From Ureibacillus sinduriensis BLB-1 = JCM 15800 (lineage in GTDB: Bacteria > Bacillota > Bacilli > Bacillales_A > Planococcaceae), in assembly GCF_000772955.1 (NCBI RefSeq), contig NZ_JPVO01000046.1:62001-126000 (forward strand): a stretch of 64,000 nt of DNA, read 5' to 3'. Under the pieces are notes generated by a model that worked only from the letters and a program-made list of their open reading frames with translations, was not told where the DNA came from and did no database searches. Position numbers and translations under genes: made by a program. Below, piece after piece: positions 8,012-15,930 of this stretch; within the stretch, counting starts at the first letter, position 1; every line of letters starts with the position of its first letter.

Positions 8012-8716
8012 TTATCGCTCCTTCCGCAAAAACATTCGCACCACGACGATCGTACCGATTACTGAATAGAGGAAAACCCAAATTGCAAGCTGCAAAAAGT
8101 CACCGTCGATTTGGGTAATTTCGTCATCTTTAAGAAAAATAAGCACATGGGTCACCGGCGGGAAAAGGAGAAGCAACCATTTAAGCACAGTTATTTTTTC
8201 TGACAACCCTTCATAAGAAAGCGAAATGGTAAGAACCAACAGGGCCGATAACCAACTATATTTTTTGGTCGCGAAAGAGGTAACCGAGAAAATCGTGCCG
8301 ATTAAAATGCCAAACCAAGCCAAAATGAGATGGCTATAGATGGATAAGCCGATATGAATCGGTCTAATAGGTCCTTTAAAACTCCCCATCACGATCGGAT
8401 AGAGTATAGCCAGCGCCATAAAAAGCACGGCGAAAAGAAGACAAATCCCCCATTTCCCAAATAGATAACGAGTTTTGCTCGTTAACTGGACAAATAGCAT
8501 ATTTTTCTCGATTTCTTCCTCTATGGAGAAGACGTTCATCGTCAACCAAGTCATCACTAAATAGATTGCCATGCTTGACACCGCATAACTGCTTAAAATA
8601 GGGACATTACTGTATGCATACAGTAAAAATAGCCAAACACAAAAAACGGTGGCCGGGGGGATGATTTTTAAAGAACGTATGTAGCTAATGAATTGGTAGC
8701 GAATAAATCCCTGCAT
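8012..8716 (-). CDS. ABC transporter permease (ABC-2 type)
   Basis: A 234-residue protein with about six membrane helices and no soluble domain, encoded 2 bp downstream of an ABC ATPase gene; together they would form a homodimeric-style exporter. The first cytoplasmic segment MQGFIRYQFISYIRSLK and the short loop FSIEEEIEKNMLFVQL after helix 2 match ABC-2 permeases, where such a coupling helix contacts the ATPase. ATG at 8716 has AGAAGAGGTAACT. The cargo cannot be told from sequence; small lantibiotic-immunity or undefined lipid/peptide exporters have this size. Confidence 0.75.
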   Translation of the reverse strand: MQGFIRYQFISYIRSLKIIPPATVFCVWLFLLYAYSNVPILSSYAVSSMAIYLVMTWLTMNVFSIEEEIEKNMLFVQLTSKTRYLFGKWGICLLFAVLFMALAILYPIVMGSFKGPIRPIHIGLSIYSHLILAWFGILIGTIFSVTSFATKKYSWLSALLVLTISLSYEGLSEKITVLKWLLLLFPPVTHVLIFLKDDEITQIDGDFLQLAIWVFLYSVIGTIVVVRMFLRKER

Positions 8717-8718
8717 AG

Positions 8719-9531
8719 TTACCTCTTCTCCCTAACTTCCATGATTGAGCACTGTTTGTTTAGCAAGACGAGCAATAACTCATCGGAACCTGAAGCATCC
8801 ACCGAAATAAATGCCGTATTCCCTTCATATGTAATATCATTAAGATTTAGCTTTTCAATAATAGCCGGGTCGCTGAATTTCACCTTGATCAACTTCTGGA
8901 CTACTCTTTTTTTAGGACTGCAAACAAATTCACCAGATTCAATGTAGAAAACCGAATCCGCCAGGTTTTCAATCAATTTTTCTTCATGTGTTGTGAAAAT
9001 GATGGTTGCTTGTTTTTTTAAATTTTCCAGCAGATCGAATAACTCATTTTGGGTTGAGCTATCCAACCCCGTCAGCGGCTCATCCAGAAGAAGAAGATCT
9101 GGTTTCCTCATAATCGCTTGGATCAACCCAACTTTTTGTTTCGTCCCTTTTGAACATTTTTTCAGCGGTGTATCAACATAGGGATGCAAATTAAACATTT
9201 CAATATAGTCTAGGAGCTCCTCTTCAATATGCTGTTTGGAAGTTCCTTGAAATGATGACGTTAACGTTAAGTACTCCTTCACTTTAAATCGGAGGTTCTC
9301 GGGGAAATGTTCGGTGACATACCCGACTTTTCGGTTTCCCCTCTTTACTTCCCCGCTTGAAGGTTCATAAATTCCAGCCAATATTTTCAGTAAGGTACTT
9401 TTGCCGGAACCATTAGAGCCTCTAATTGCGACCGAAGTATAATCCTCACAAGTGAAGTTGATATTGTTCAGGATCTTCTTCCCGCCAATTTCTTTCGTCA
9501 CATTGCACACTTCAAATGCACTTTTCTTCAT
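8719..9531 (-). CDS. ABC transporter ATP-binding protein
   Basis: A 270-residue ATPase: Walker A GSNGSGKST, a signature loop in the form CSKGTKQKVG instead of LSGGQ, Walker B LLLLDEPLTGLD and the H-loop TTHEE. A C-terminal extension of about 70 residues follows the core. The ATG at 9531 has GGAGGATTGGGG upstream and is preferred to a TTG at 9570, which has no ribosome binding site. The permease gene follows after 2 bp. The SKGTKQK signature is common in ABC-2 exporters of the bacitracin/lantibiotic-immunity type and in uncharacterised Bacillus exporters. Confidence 0.87.
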   Translation of the reverse strand: MKKSAFEVCNVTKEIGGKKILNNINFTCEDYTSVAIRGSNGSGKSTLLKILAGIYEPSSGEVKRGNRKVGYVTEHFPENLRFKVKEYLTLTSSFQGTSKQHIEEELLDYIEMFNLHPYVDTPLKKCSKGTKQKVGLIQAIMRKPDLLLLDEPLTGLDSSTQNELFDLLENLKKQATIIFTTHEEKLIENLADSVFYIESGEFVCSPKKRVVQKLIKVKFSDPAIIEKLNLNDITYEGNTAFISVDASGSDELLLVLLNKQCSIMEVREKR

Positions 9532-9617
9532 TAAGCCCCAATCCTCCTTATGCTTTTTTCCATCGGACAAAAGAAACTACCCTATCTACTATTTCAATAT
9601 AATCAAGTCCGATTCCT

Positions 9618-9833
9618 TCAACTATTGCCATTCTTTTGCGTGAGGTTAAAATTTTCTTTTAGACGCTCCCCGTGTTCACTTCCCCTAAGATTAGGTATCC
9701 CATATATGTAAGTCCATGATATTAATTCAGCCCTATAACATGAGCCGTAAGTTGTTTTCAGGTTGGAATCTTTAATAAAAAAGACATTAACCCTTTCCGG
9801 ATTAACGTCCTCCCAAATTTTAAAAAACCTCAT
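9618..9833 (-). CDS. Small hypothetical protein
   Basis: A 71-residue ORF (starts MRFFKIWEDVNPERVNVFFI) whose ATG overlaps the last bases of the upstream DUF4184 gene by 4 bp, as in translationally coupled operons. The ribosome binding site is weak (AGTCAAAGA). Composition is plausible for a soluble protein but I do not recognise a family; it could also be a chance ORF or a gene remnant. Confidence 0.35.
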   Translation of the reverse strand: MRFFKIWEDVNPERVNVFFIKDSNLKTTYGSCYRAELISWTYIYGIPNLRGSEHGERLKENFNLTQKNGNS

Positions 9834-10573
9834 TCTTTGACTCTATTCATTTGTTTAAAATAAAGCGAGACGATTAACAAGCCGATCAAAGCTGCATCGA
9901 TTATTCGAACGACAATAATGCCATATGCTTGAATAGACACTTCACCGATCAAATACCAAAGACCAAAAAAAATTATGGTGAACAATGCAATAAGGCCCCA
10001 GTATATAAGTTTTTGGTTTGGACTTGCTGTAACTTGACGATTATTTCGACTTCTTCCTGCACGAATATACAAATATCCCAATATGAAGGTAATGCCTGTA
10101 ATCGTGCTCCCATGTTGAAGTAACTTAAAAAGCGGTATTTGATAATTTAGAATTTGAACAGGATAAGATAGGATTGATAAGTTTCGAACCATATATCCTT
10201 CTAGATGTGTGAACGCGTCCCAGACGACATGAGTCAGCATGCCTAAAAAAGCACAGTAGAGGAAGACAAAAGACTTGAATACCCCCGCTGATTTTGTCAC
10301 ATCGGACGGACAATCTTGCAAAATCGAAGGTAGATGTTGATATAACGCACTATGTATACATTTCTTATAAGTCCAATAAACGATGATTATGACAGGCAGA
10401 TTAAAAAATACAAAACCAAAAAATGTATGGCCAATCACTCCATAAGGCATCCCACGAAGGAAATATTCAAAATCCGGTGCCATACTACCCAAAACTAATG
10501 CTAAAAAGTTTATGTATTTGCTCTTCCTTGAAAAAGGTAAAACTGCGGCTGGATGAGCAAAAGTCAACGGCAT
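9830..10573 (-). CDS. DUF4184 family membrane protein
   Basis: A 247-residue integral membrane protein starting MPLTFAHPAAVLPFSR, the hallmark of the DUF4184 family, followed by LGSMAPDFEYFLRG, which recalls the metal-dependent membrane hydrolase (YdjM/phospholipase C-like) motif with His and Asp near the membrane face, and THVVWDAFTHLEGY with further His/Asp residues at about 125-138. About six helices. These conserved polar residues suggest a metal site, but no activity has been established to my knowledge. ATG at 10573 has GGGAGTGACC. A terminator hairpin and a structured relic element lie upstream. Confidence 0.8.
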   Translation of the reverse strand: MPLTFAHPAAVLPFSRKSKYINFLALVLGSMAPDFEYFLRGMPYGVIGHTFFGFVFFNLPVIIIVYWTYKKCIHSALYQHLPSILQDCPSDVTKSAGVFKSFVFLYCAFLGMLTHVVWDAFTHLEGYMVRNLSILSYPVQILNYQIPLFKLLQHGSTITGITFILGYLYIRAGRSRNNRQVTASPNQKLIYWGLIALFTIIFFGLWYLIGEVSIQAYGIIVVRIIDAALIGLLIVSLYFKQMNRVKE

Positions 10574-10603
10574 CTGCGGTCACTCCCATATTTATATTTT
10601 TGA

Positions 10604-10631
10604 AAAAGCCTTCCAAATCTACGAAAGGCTA
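10604..10631 (-). terminator. Terminator upstream of the DUF4184 gene
   Basis: On the minus strand AGCCTT, 12-base loop, AAGGCT, then TTTTTC. It lies between the structured relic at 10718-10893 and the DUF4184 gene and would end transcripts coming from 11 kb. Confidence 0.55.
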
Positions 10632-10717
10632 TATACATACTATTATGCCATACTTCTGAAACTCATATATTCATGACAGAGTTTAGCATAAATTCCATCC
10701 TTACCAATCAAAGATGA

Positions 10718-10893
10718 TACTTAAATTCCTGCTTCACCCCTAACCCCCACGAACTTACATAAGTGGGTGCCATAAATTGCTCCCGTATATAAAAAAGAGC
10801 GCAATTCACAGCTTCGAATCACACTCAATAGGATAATTATTAAACGTCGTAACCCCTAGAAGTTCCACTAGGATACCCTGTTTTCAAGGGGAT
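10718..10893 (-). ncRNA. Isolated omega-RNA/right-end-like relic of an IS200/IS605 (TnpB) element
   Basis: This fills the 341-bp gap between 10573 and 10915. On the minus strand it reads CCCCTTGAAAACAGGG hairpin, then a CCTAG..CTAGG stem running into GGGGTTACGACGTTTAAT, then GAATTGCGCTC, and finally a CACCCACTTA/TAAGTTCGTGGG hairpin followed by GGGGTGAAGCAGGAATTTA. This order matches my recollection of the RNA-encoding 3' end of TnpB-bearing IS200/IS605 elements in Bacillales. No tnpB reading frame is present. The assignment is from memory, not from a search. Confidence 0.45.
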
Positions 10894-10914
10894 GAGTTTC
10901 TATACAACGGGGCC

Positions 10915-11676
10915 TTATTCCAGCTTGTTTTTTAAATATTGTTCAAATTTAATTTTCCCCATCTTCCCCATTGAATTTGTGTTTTTTCCTTCGGTAAAGG
11001 ATCTATATAGCTTTCCTGCCAAAGGAATACTCAAAACACGATTATCCTCATCGTTGACTTTAATTTTCAAATTTGCCATTTCTTTTAATGTCAATATTTC
11101 AGGTCCACAGAAATCTTCGGTTCTTCCTTGAGGAATTTGGTGAATTAGATCAATTAAATGACTGGCATATTCATTCACATCCACGCTCTGGAATTTCATC
11201 TTGCCAGGGACAATATATCTTTTAAACAATGGTTTTGAGATTAGCAGATTTTCCACAAAACCATGAAATTGGGTAGCCCGCACAATTGTATAGGGAATGT
11301 TGCTGCTCTTTAGCAAACTTTCCGCTTCATATTTAAGCCGATAATAGTTGAACGGGATCTCTTCGATGCCCACAATTGATGGATAAATAAAGTGCTGTAT
11401 GTGGTGCAGCTTGCCCAAAAAGTTCTCAAAACCCGTAATTTCGATGTCTCTGGAACTTTTTGTCGGGCTTGTTGCTGTGTGAATAATTACATCGACATCT
11501 TTCACTGCTGCTTCCAAACCTTCACCCGTTAACATATCACTGTATACCCATGTGAAATCTCCCATTCCCTCAGGCTTTCTTCTCGAAGTTATTCTAACTT
11601 CATCATTACTCCCCTTCAATTGACGCAGCAATGCCGAACCGAGCTGTCCCGTCGAACCAGTCACCAAAATCCTCAA
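10915..11676 (-). CDS. NAD(P)-binding atypical SDR / NmrA-like protein
   Basis: A 253-residue Rossmann-fold protein. The N-terminal motif ILVTGSTGQLGSALLRQL (GxxGxxG) binds NAD(P); the rest (VDVIIHTATSPTKS, PYTIVRATQFHGF) matches atypical short-chain dehydrogenases of the NmrA/ycf39 group, which act as redox sensors or reductases. The canonical YxxxK dyad appears only in the form YYRLKYE near 115. The TTG at 11676 has GGAAGTG at good spacing and directly precedes RILVTG; the alternative ATG at 11691 has no ribosome binding site. It stands alone, with a terminator of the next gene upstream at 11848. Confidence 0.8.
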   Translation of the reverse strand: MRILVTGSTGQLGSALLRQLKGSNDEVRITSRRKPEGMGDFTWVYSDMLTGEGLEAAVKDVDVIIHTATSPTKSSRDIEITGFENFLGKLHHIQHFIYPSIVGIEEIPFNYYRLKYEAESLLKSSNIPYTIVRATQFHGFVENLLISKPLFKRYIVPGKMKFQSVDVNEYASHLIDLIHQIPQGRTEDFCGPEILTLKEMANLKIKVNDEDNRVLSIPLAGKLYRSFTEGKNTNSMGKMGKIKFEQYLKNKLE

Positions 11677-11847
11677 GTACAACACTTCCATTCATTTGGA
11701 TTTACTTTGTATTATATTTTATAAATGTTTCACTTTATGCTGTACAATCGCGCTCCTTGGGAGAAATAACTAGTTACTGTCATATTTCTGTCATATCTTT
11801 TCTTAAGTACTTCAAATATATTCGTTTTGGGTCTTTAAATAAAAAAA

Positions 11848-11874
11848 GGTGCATTCCCAATTAGAGAAATGCGC
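11848..11874 (-). terminator. Terminator of the diguanylate cyclase gene
   Basis: GGTGCATTcCC pairs with gAAATGCgCC across a short loop; on the minus strand a run of seven T follows. The stem resembles the hairpin of the intergenic repeat family found at 33-41 kb. Confidence 0.65.
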
Positions 11875-11933
11875 CACAATATCGAATACTATACCAAGTT
11901 TTTATTCTTTTTAATGCATCTGCCCATAACTTC

Positions 11934-12896
11934 CTAGGATGCACTATTCTCCACACAATCGAAAACTTTATAATTATTCTTTCCTGCCGCTTTTGCACGA
12001 TACATGGCATTGTCTGCGTCCTTCAGGAGCGTGTTGAGCTTGATAGCACTATCGGCACGGTATGGTACAATCCCTATACTTGCGGATAACTGGTATTCCT
12101 TATCCCATGTATTAAGACAGTTAATTAGCCCGTGCCCCAGCATATTAATCTCGTCACGGGAAGCAATGTGCGGGAAGTTAAGCAGGAATTCATCTCCCCC
12201 CAATCTCACGGCGAAAGCATCCTGCGACTCTTTTATAAATCCCTGAAGCCTTAAGGCCACTTCCTTCAATGCCTGATCCCCGGTATCGTGGCCGTATTCA
12301 TCATTCACTTTTTTGAACCCATCCAAATCTATAAAGAAAAGAACGCCTTCCGCAGCAGGAAACTCTTCAAAATATTTATAAAGATACTGCCTATTATAAA
12401 GACCTGTTAAGGAATCTTTATAGGCCAGCCTTTCCAAATCCAAGTAACTGGAGAACATCCGGGCAATTCGTTGGAGCATGTTGATGCTTTTCTTATCAAA
12501 GTGACTGGCTTCATGATGGCCTACACATAATGTCCCAAACCGTTCTCCATCAACAAGAGAAATCGGGATTCCGACATACGAGTTAATATTCGCTTCCTCA
12601 AGCGTTCCTCTTATACTATCTAAACAGGATTCTCTCTTTATATCCTCATAGATGAGCGGTTCGTTGATTTCAAAATCAATTCGATTACAAAGGGTTTGAT
12701 CAAGGTTTAAAACCTTTCCTTCCGTCAGGCGAATCTTTGTATCGGTATCCGAGAGTTTTAAAACAATTTGATGCTGATCATTTAAAGAATTTATAAAAAT
12801 CAACCTGTCAGGCATGATTTCCTTTGCCAAGGCAAGCACATCACTCGCAAGCTCGTCAAAATTCTTATACATATGCAATTCTTGTAACGGTATCAC
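11934..12896 (-). CDS. GAF-GGDEF diguanylate cyclase
   Basis: A 320-residue soluble sensor cyclase that would make cyclic di-GMP from two GTP. A GAF domain covers about residues 10-150 and the GGDEF domain about 155-315, with an intact catalytic GGDEF at 233-237 and the substrate motifs FFIDLDGFKKVNDEYGH and DNAMYRAKAAGKN. The product-inhibition I-site (RxxD, five residues before GGDEF) is missing: the sequence there is AFAVRL. GTG start at 12896 has GAGGTG 8 bases upstream. No phosphodiesterase (EAL/HD-GYP) lies nearby. Being cytosolic, it probably senses a small ligand through GAF. Confidence 0.88.
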   Translation of the reverse strand: MIPLQELHMYKNFDELASDVLALAKEIMPDRLIFINSLNDQHQIVLKLSDTDTKIRLTEGKVLNLDQTLCNRIDFEINEPLIYEDIKRESCLDSIRGTLEEANINSYVGIPISLVDGERFGTLCVGHHEASHFDKKSINMLQRIARMFSSYLDLERLAYKDSLTGLYNRQYLYKYFEEFPAAEGVLFFIDLDGFKKVNDEYGHDTGDQALKEVALRLQGFIKESQDAFAVRLGGDEFLLNFPHIASRDEINMLGHGLINCLNTWDKEYQLSASIGIVPYRADSAIKLNTLLKDADNAMYRAKAAGKNNYKVFDCVENSAS

Positions 12897-13050
12897 CTTT
12901 ATAGCACCTCGGACAATAAATTCTAATATTTTAATTGACGCTCAAGAAAGCCATTATAACTTAAAGTGCATGAATGCTCAAATACTACTCCTGTCGGGGT
13001 GCTTCCTTCCCTCACAAAGTACCTTTACCCTCTAGCGGCAGCACCTCTTC

Positions 13051-13380
13051 TTATTTAAAGTCTTTTCTGTATAACCGGATTGTGTAAATTGCACCGACCA
13101 GGAATACAACCCCTTGGAATAGAAGGAAAAACTGACGGAAGTATTCAATGTCACGGTCAACGAAAGTAATGAAGATCGCATTCATAATGAGCTGTGTTGT
13201 AAACATGCAAGATATGATCTTGAGATAAATGGCATTTGTTCTTTCATCAGGTTTGCCTATTTTATTGCTAAAAAAGAACTGCACAACCAGTGACCCAACC
13301 CATAGAACCATCGTCAATCCCACTATCATATTGAAGTTTCCTGAGCTTTCCAACATCCAACTATTTAGTAATTCAACCAT
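13051..13380 (-). CDS. Small membrane protein (DUF2178-like) paired with XRE regulator
   Basis: A 109-residue protein with three or four membrane helices (LTMVLWVGSLVVQFFFS, IISCMFTTQLIMNAIFITF, FQGVVFLVGAIYTIRLY) and a conserved-looking KPDERTNAIYLK loop between helices. This length, the DER loop, and the pairing with a small Cro/CI-type regulator are typical of membrane proteins of the DUF2178 kind in Firmicutes. ATG at 13380 has AAAGGATG and overlaps the end of the regulator gene. Role unknown. Confidence 0.65.
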   Translation of the reverse strand: MVELLNSWMLESSGNFNMIVGLTMVLWVGSLVVQFFFSNKIGKPDERTNAIYLKIISCMFTTQLIMNAIFITFVDRDIEYFRQFFLLFQGVVFLVGAIYTIRLYRKDFK

Positions 13381-13612
13381 TTTCATCATCCTTTCTTACA
13401 TAGAAGAATATTTCATTGATATCGACTTCAAAAAAGTTGGCTATTCGGAAAGCCAAGACAAGTGAAGGAGAATAATTATTCTTTTCCATTACAAATATTG
13501 TTTGTTTGGATACTCCAACTGCATCAGCCAACTCCTTCTGTGACATTCTCCTTAACACCCTGTATTCATACACTTTATTCTGGATGGAATCTCCAAAATC
13601 TTCCTTCATCAT
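13373..13612 (-). CDS. XRE-family transcriptional regulator
   Basis: A 79-residue Cro/CI-type helix-turn-helix protein, essentially only the DNA-binding domain: YRVLRRMSQKELADAVGVSKQTIFVMEKNNYSPSLVLAFRIANFFEVDINEIF. This compact form (YozG-like) is usual for regulators encoded with a small membrane protein, here overlapping by 8 bp downstream. ATG at 13612 is preceded by GGGGGATTA. Repeated TTTACTTT motifs around its promoter may be its operator, implying autorepression. Confidence 0.87.
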   Translation of the reverse strand: MMKEDFGDSIQNKVYEYRVLRRMSQKELADAVGVSKQTIFVMEKNNYSPSLVLAFRIANFFEVDINEIFFYVRKDDENG

Positions 13613-13641
13613 TAATCCCCCCTCTTTTTCCTCATATTGGG

Positions 13642-13670
13642 ATTATACACTTTCCTTTTATAAAAGTAAA
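13642..13670 (-). promoter_or_regulatory. Sigma-A promoter of the XRE operon
   Basis: On the minus strand -35 TTTACT (13665-13670), 17-bp spacer, -10 TATAAT (13642-13647). The TTTACTTT sequence at -35 recurs about 17 bp upstream and is a candidate operator half-site. Confidence 0.65.
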
Positions 13671-13764
13671 GTTAACTTATACAAAGTAAAATTCTACATT
13701 TACAAAAAACAATTTATAACACCTTTTAGTTAAGATGTATGCGGAAAACCGTCCATAAAAAATA

Positions 13765-13790
13765 GCACTTATCCCATTCAAGGATAGTGC
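13765..13790 (-). terminator. Terminator of the GntR/ABC operon
   Basis: GCACTTATCC pairs with GGATAGTGC; followed on the minus strand by TATTTTTTATGG. It lies downstream of the permease stop at 13823. Confidence 0.65.
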
Positions 13791-13822
13791 CAATTTTAGG
13801 AACATTAAAGAAAAGAGTTACT

Positions 13823-14431
13823 CTATAATACTTTCCTGCTATAAATCCGGATGGAAAGCATCCAAGAAAAGAAACTGAGAACGACAACCGTCAAAAGTAC
13901 TCCTGCGTACAACAGTGTATTATCATATGATAAGACGATTCGAACACCCTCTCTTAAGCGATCATTCAGATTTGAGATAAACTTATTGATAACGATTAGA
14001 TAAAGAACAAACAAAATAGCAAATGCCGTCATGATATATTGACTTTTGAATTGGTAAGAAAATGGAAACGCAAACGAGATAAAGAGTGCAACACTACAGA
14101 AAATAAACAATAATTGTTTCCATTGTGTAATTTCTCCGTAAATAATCAAATTTCCGATAGAGATGGTCGTAAGAATAAAAAACGTAAAAACAAAGGCGCC
14201 CAAATATTTCGAACTAACGATTTCTTTTCTCGTGTATGGTAATGAGTTTAATAGCAGTTGGATACTGGACCTTTCTTCTATTGAAAAACTTTGCATAATG
14301 AGGGGAATACAAAATATAACACCGATCCAGATCGAAGAAATACCTTCAAATAAAAAAACAAATAGCAGCGGCAACATAATCATCAACGTCTTTTTTTGTA
14401 AAACAATTTCTTTACGTATGAGATTCAACAT
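13823..14431 (-). CDS. ABC-2 transporter permease
   Basis: A 202-residue protein with six membrane helices, starting MLNLIRKEIVLQKKTLMIML. The cytoplasmic loop after helix 2 (FSIEERSSIQLLLNSLPYTRKEIVSSKYLG) is the characteristic ABC-2 permease segment, as in BcrB/YtrC-like and YhcI-type proteins. ATG at 14431 has GAAAGG 10 bases upstream; the longer in-frame start at 14473 would begin inside the ATPase gene without a site. It overlaps the ATPase gene by 20 bp and is third in the GntR-ATPase-permease operon. Cargo unknown; cell-wall antibiotic response is known for the related B. subtilis Ytr system. Confidence 0.8.
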   Translation of the reverse strand: MLNLIRKEIVLQKKTLMIMLPLLFVFLFEGISSIWIGVIFCIPLIMQSFSIEERSSIQLLLNSLPYTRKEIVSSKYLGAFVFTFFILTTISIGNLIIYGEITQWKQLLFIFCSVALFISFAFPFSYQFKSQYIMTAFAILFVLYLIVINKFISNLNDRLREGVRIVLSYDNTLLYAGVLLTVVVLSFFSWMLSIRIYSRKVL

Positions 14432-15296
14432 ATCGATTGATTCCTTTCTGTGTATAAAGCATAATGTCTTCAAGTGTCGGTTTCTCCAATATGACCGTAT
14501 CGCCGAAGATATTTTGTGTTCGTTGCTTATAAGCCGTCAATGCTTCGAAACCATGATTGAATTTACGAATACCCACAAATTCCTTTTCTGTATCACGATC
14601 CAGTAAACCGACTTCCCCTTTTACAATCGCATAATCTTCTTCGATAGTGTAAAACTCCTTTGTAAAAATATGCCGTCCATTGTGGATGAACGTTATATAA
14701 TCCGCGATTCGATCCAAGTCTGCCGTGATATGTGTAGAGAAGAATATCGTTCTTTCCCCATTCTGCATAAGGTCGTGGAGAATATCCAACAGTTCCCTGC
14801 GAAATATAGGGTCCAGCCCGGATGTTGGTTCATCCATTATACTCAACTCCGCATGGTGGGATAATGCCATCGTTAATGAGGCTTTCATCACCATACCTTT
14901 CGAGAATGTGCTTAATTTTTTCTTTAAAGGCAGCTTGAACCGCTCTACATAAGAATGGAATAGTGCATCGTCCCACTTCCTATATACAGGTTTGATAATA
15001 TTCCTCATTTCCAGCAACGTAAGATTTTCATAAAACACGTTTTGATCGAACACAAAGCCAATTCTTTGCTTGATTTCTTTTTCATGCTTTTTGTAATCCA
15101 GCCCAAAGATTGAGACCTCCCCATGATCCGGCTGCAAAAGATTCATAATCAGTTTGATGGTTGTGGATTTCCCCACTCCATTGCCACCGATAAAACCTGT
15201 CACAAAGCCCTTCTTGACCGAGAAAGATACATCTTTCAATTCGAAGCCATTGAAGGCCTTATTTACATTTCTAAGTTCTATAACGTTTTCCATCAT
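14412..15296 (-). CDS. ABC transporter ATP-binding protein (YtrB/BcrA type)
   Basis: A 294-residue ATPase of the drug-exporter (BcrA/YtrB) kind. Walker A GGNGVGKSTTIK near 38-49, signature LSTFSKGMVMKASL (SKGM variant), Walker B LSIMDEPTSGLDP, H-loop STHITAD. A long C-terminal domain of about 90 residues follows, as in YtrB. ATG at 15296 overlaps the stop of the GntR gene in an ATGA junction. With the permease at 13823 it should form an exporter whose expression is set by the co-encoded GntR repressor. Confidence 0.88.
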   Translation of the reverse strand: MMENVIELRNVNKAFNGFELKDVSFSVKKGFVTGFIGGNGVGKSTTIKLIMNLLQPDHGEVSIFGLDYKKHEKEIKQRIGFVFDQNVFYENLTLLEMRNIIKPVYRKWDDALFHSYVERFKLPLKKKLSTFSKGMVMKASLTMALSHHAELSIMDEPTSGLDPIFRRELLDILHDLMQNGERTIFFSTHITADLDRIADYITFIHNGRHIFTKEFYTIEEDYAIVKGEVGLLDRDTEKEFVGIRKFNHGFEALTAYKQRTQNIFGDTVILEKPTLEDIMLYTQKGINRYVESHT

Positions 15297-15670
15297 ACAT
15301 CCTCCATATATAACATTGTGAGCAGTTCTTTTAATTCCGGTAATTCTATTCCGATTTCTTTGCTATTTTGGATTGCAGCCATTAACTGCTCCTCTATCAC
15401 TTTCATTTTGCGTTCCAGGATCATTTCTTTATTTTGCTCGGACACAAACGAGCCTTTTCCGACGACTGAATAAATAAAACCCGTTTTCTCAAGCTCTTCA
15501 TACGCCCGCTTTGTAGTGATTACACTAATTCCCAGGTCTTTGGCCAATTCACGCATTGAAGGTAAAGCGGCTCCTGCCTGAAGTTCATTAGTCAAAACTT
15601 GTTTCTTGATTTGCACATATATTTGCTCATAGATCGGCTCTTTTGAAGTATTGGAAATGATTATTTGCAT
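15293..15670 (-). CDS. GntR-family regulator (YtrA subfamily)
   Basis: A 125-residue regulator with the winged helix-turn-helix of the GntR family at about residues 10-75 (PIYEQIYVQIKKQVLTNELQAGAALPSMRELAKDLGISVITTKRAYEELE) and only a short helical tail (about 50 residues), the defining feature of the YtrA subfamily, which lacks a large effector domain. ATG at 15670 with GAAGAGGGATCC upstream is preferred over the in-frame ATG at 15724 inside the promoter. YtrA-type repressors control adjacent ABC transporter operons and are relieved by cell-wall antibiotics; the operator dyad at 15694 fits autoregulation. Confidence 0.88.
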   Translation of the reverse strand: MQIIISNTSKEPIYEQIYVQIKKQVLTNELQAGAALPSMRELAKDLGISVITTKRAYEELEKTGFIYSVVGKGSFVSEQNKEMILERKMKVIEEQLMAAIQNSKEIGIELPELKELLTMLYMEDV

Positions 15671-15693
15671 AGGGATCCCTCTTCTGGTAATAA

Positions 15694-15712
15694 TGTATAT
15701 ATACTTTATACA
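15694..15712. promoter_or_regulatory. Operator dyad for the YtrA-like repressor
   Basis: TGTATA (15694-15699), 7 bp, TATACA (15707-15712), 24 bp upstream of the GntR start codon, embedded in repeated GTGTATA motifs. YtrA-type regulators bind GTGTA..TACAC-like dyads. Confidence 0.5.
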
Positions 15713-15930
15713 CATTATATACACACCAGTTTTAATTTACAATATTTTCTTTTTACTTATATAAAGCCCGTTAAATTAAAACCATGCCTTTCCCGTCTCG
15801 AAAACCCAAAAAAACCTCTACTCTATTGGAGTAAAGGCCAAATTTTTTTAATTATGAAGCAGGAGTGGATTCCGGTTGTTCTCATCCCCCCCTAATTATA
15901 AAGGGCTTCATTTTGATACATTCTCTTATA

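Noticed and set aside
12960-13045. GC-richer stretch with GGTGCT..AGCACC ends as a possible small RNA
   Set aside because: The stem is short, there is no U-run or promoter that I can define, and it matches no RNA family that I recognise.
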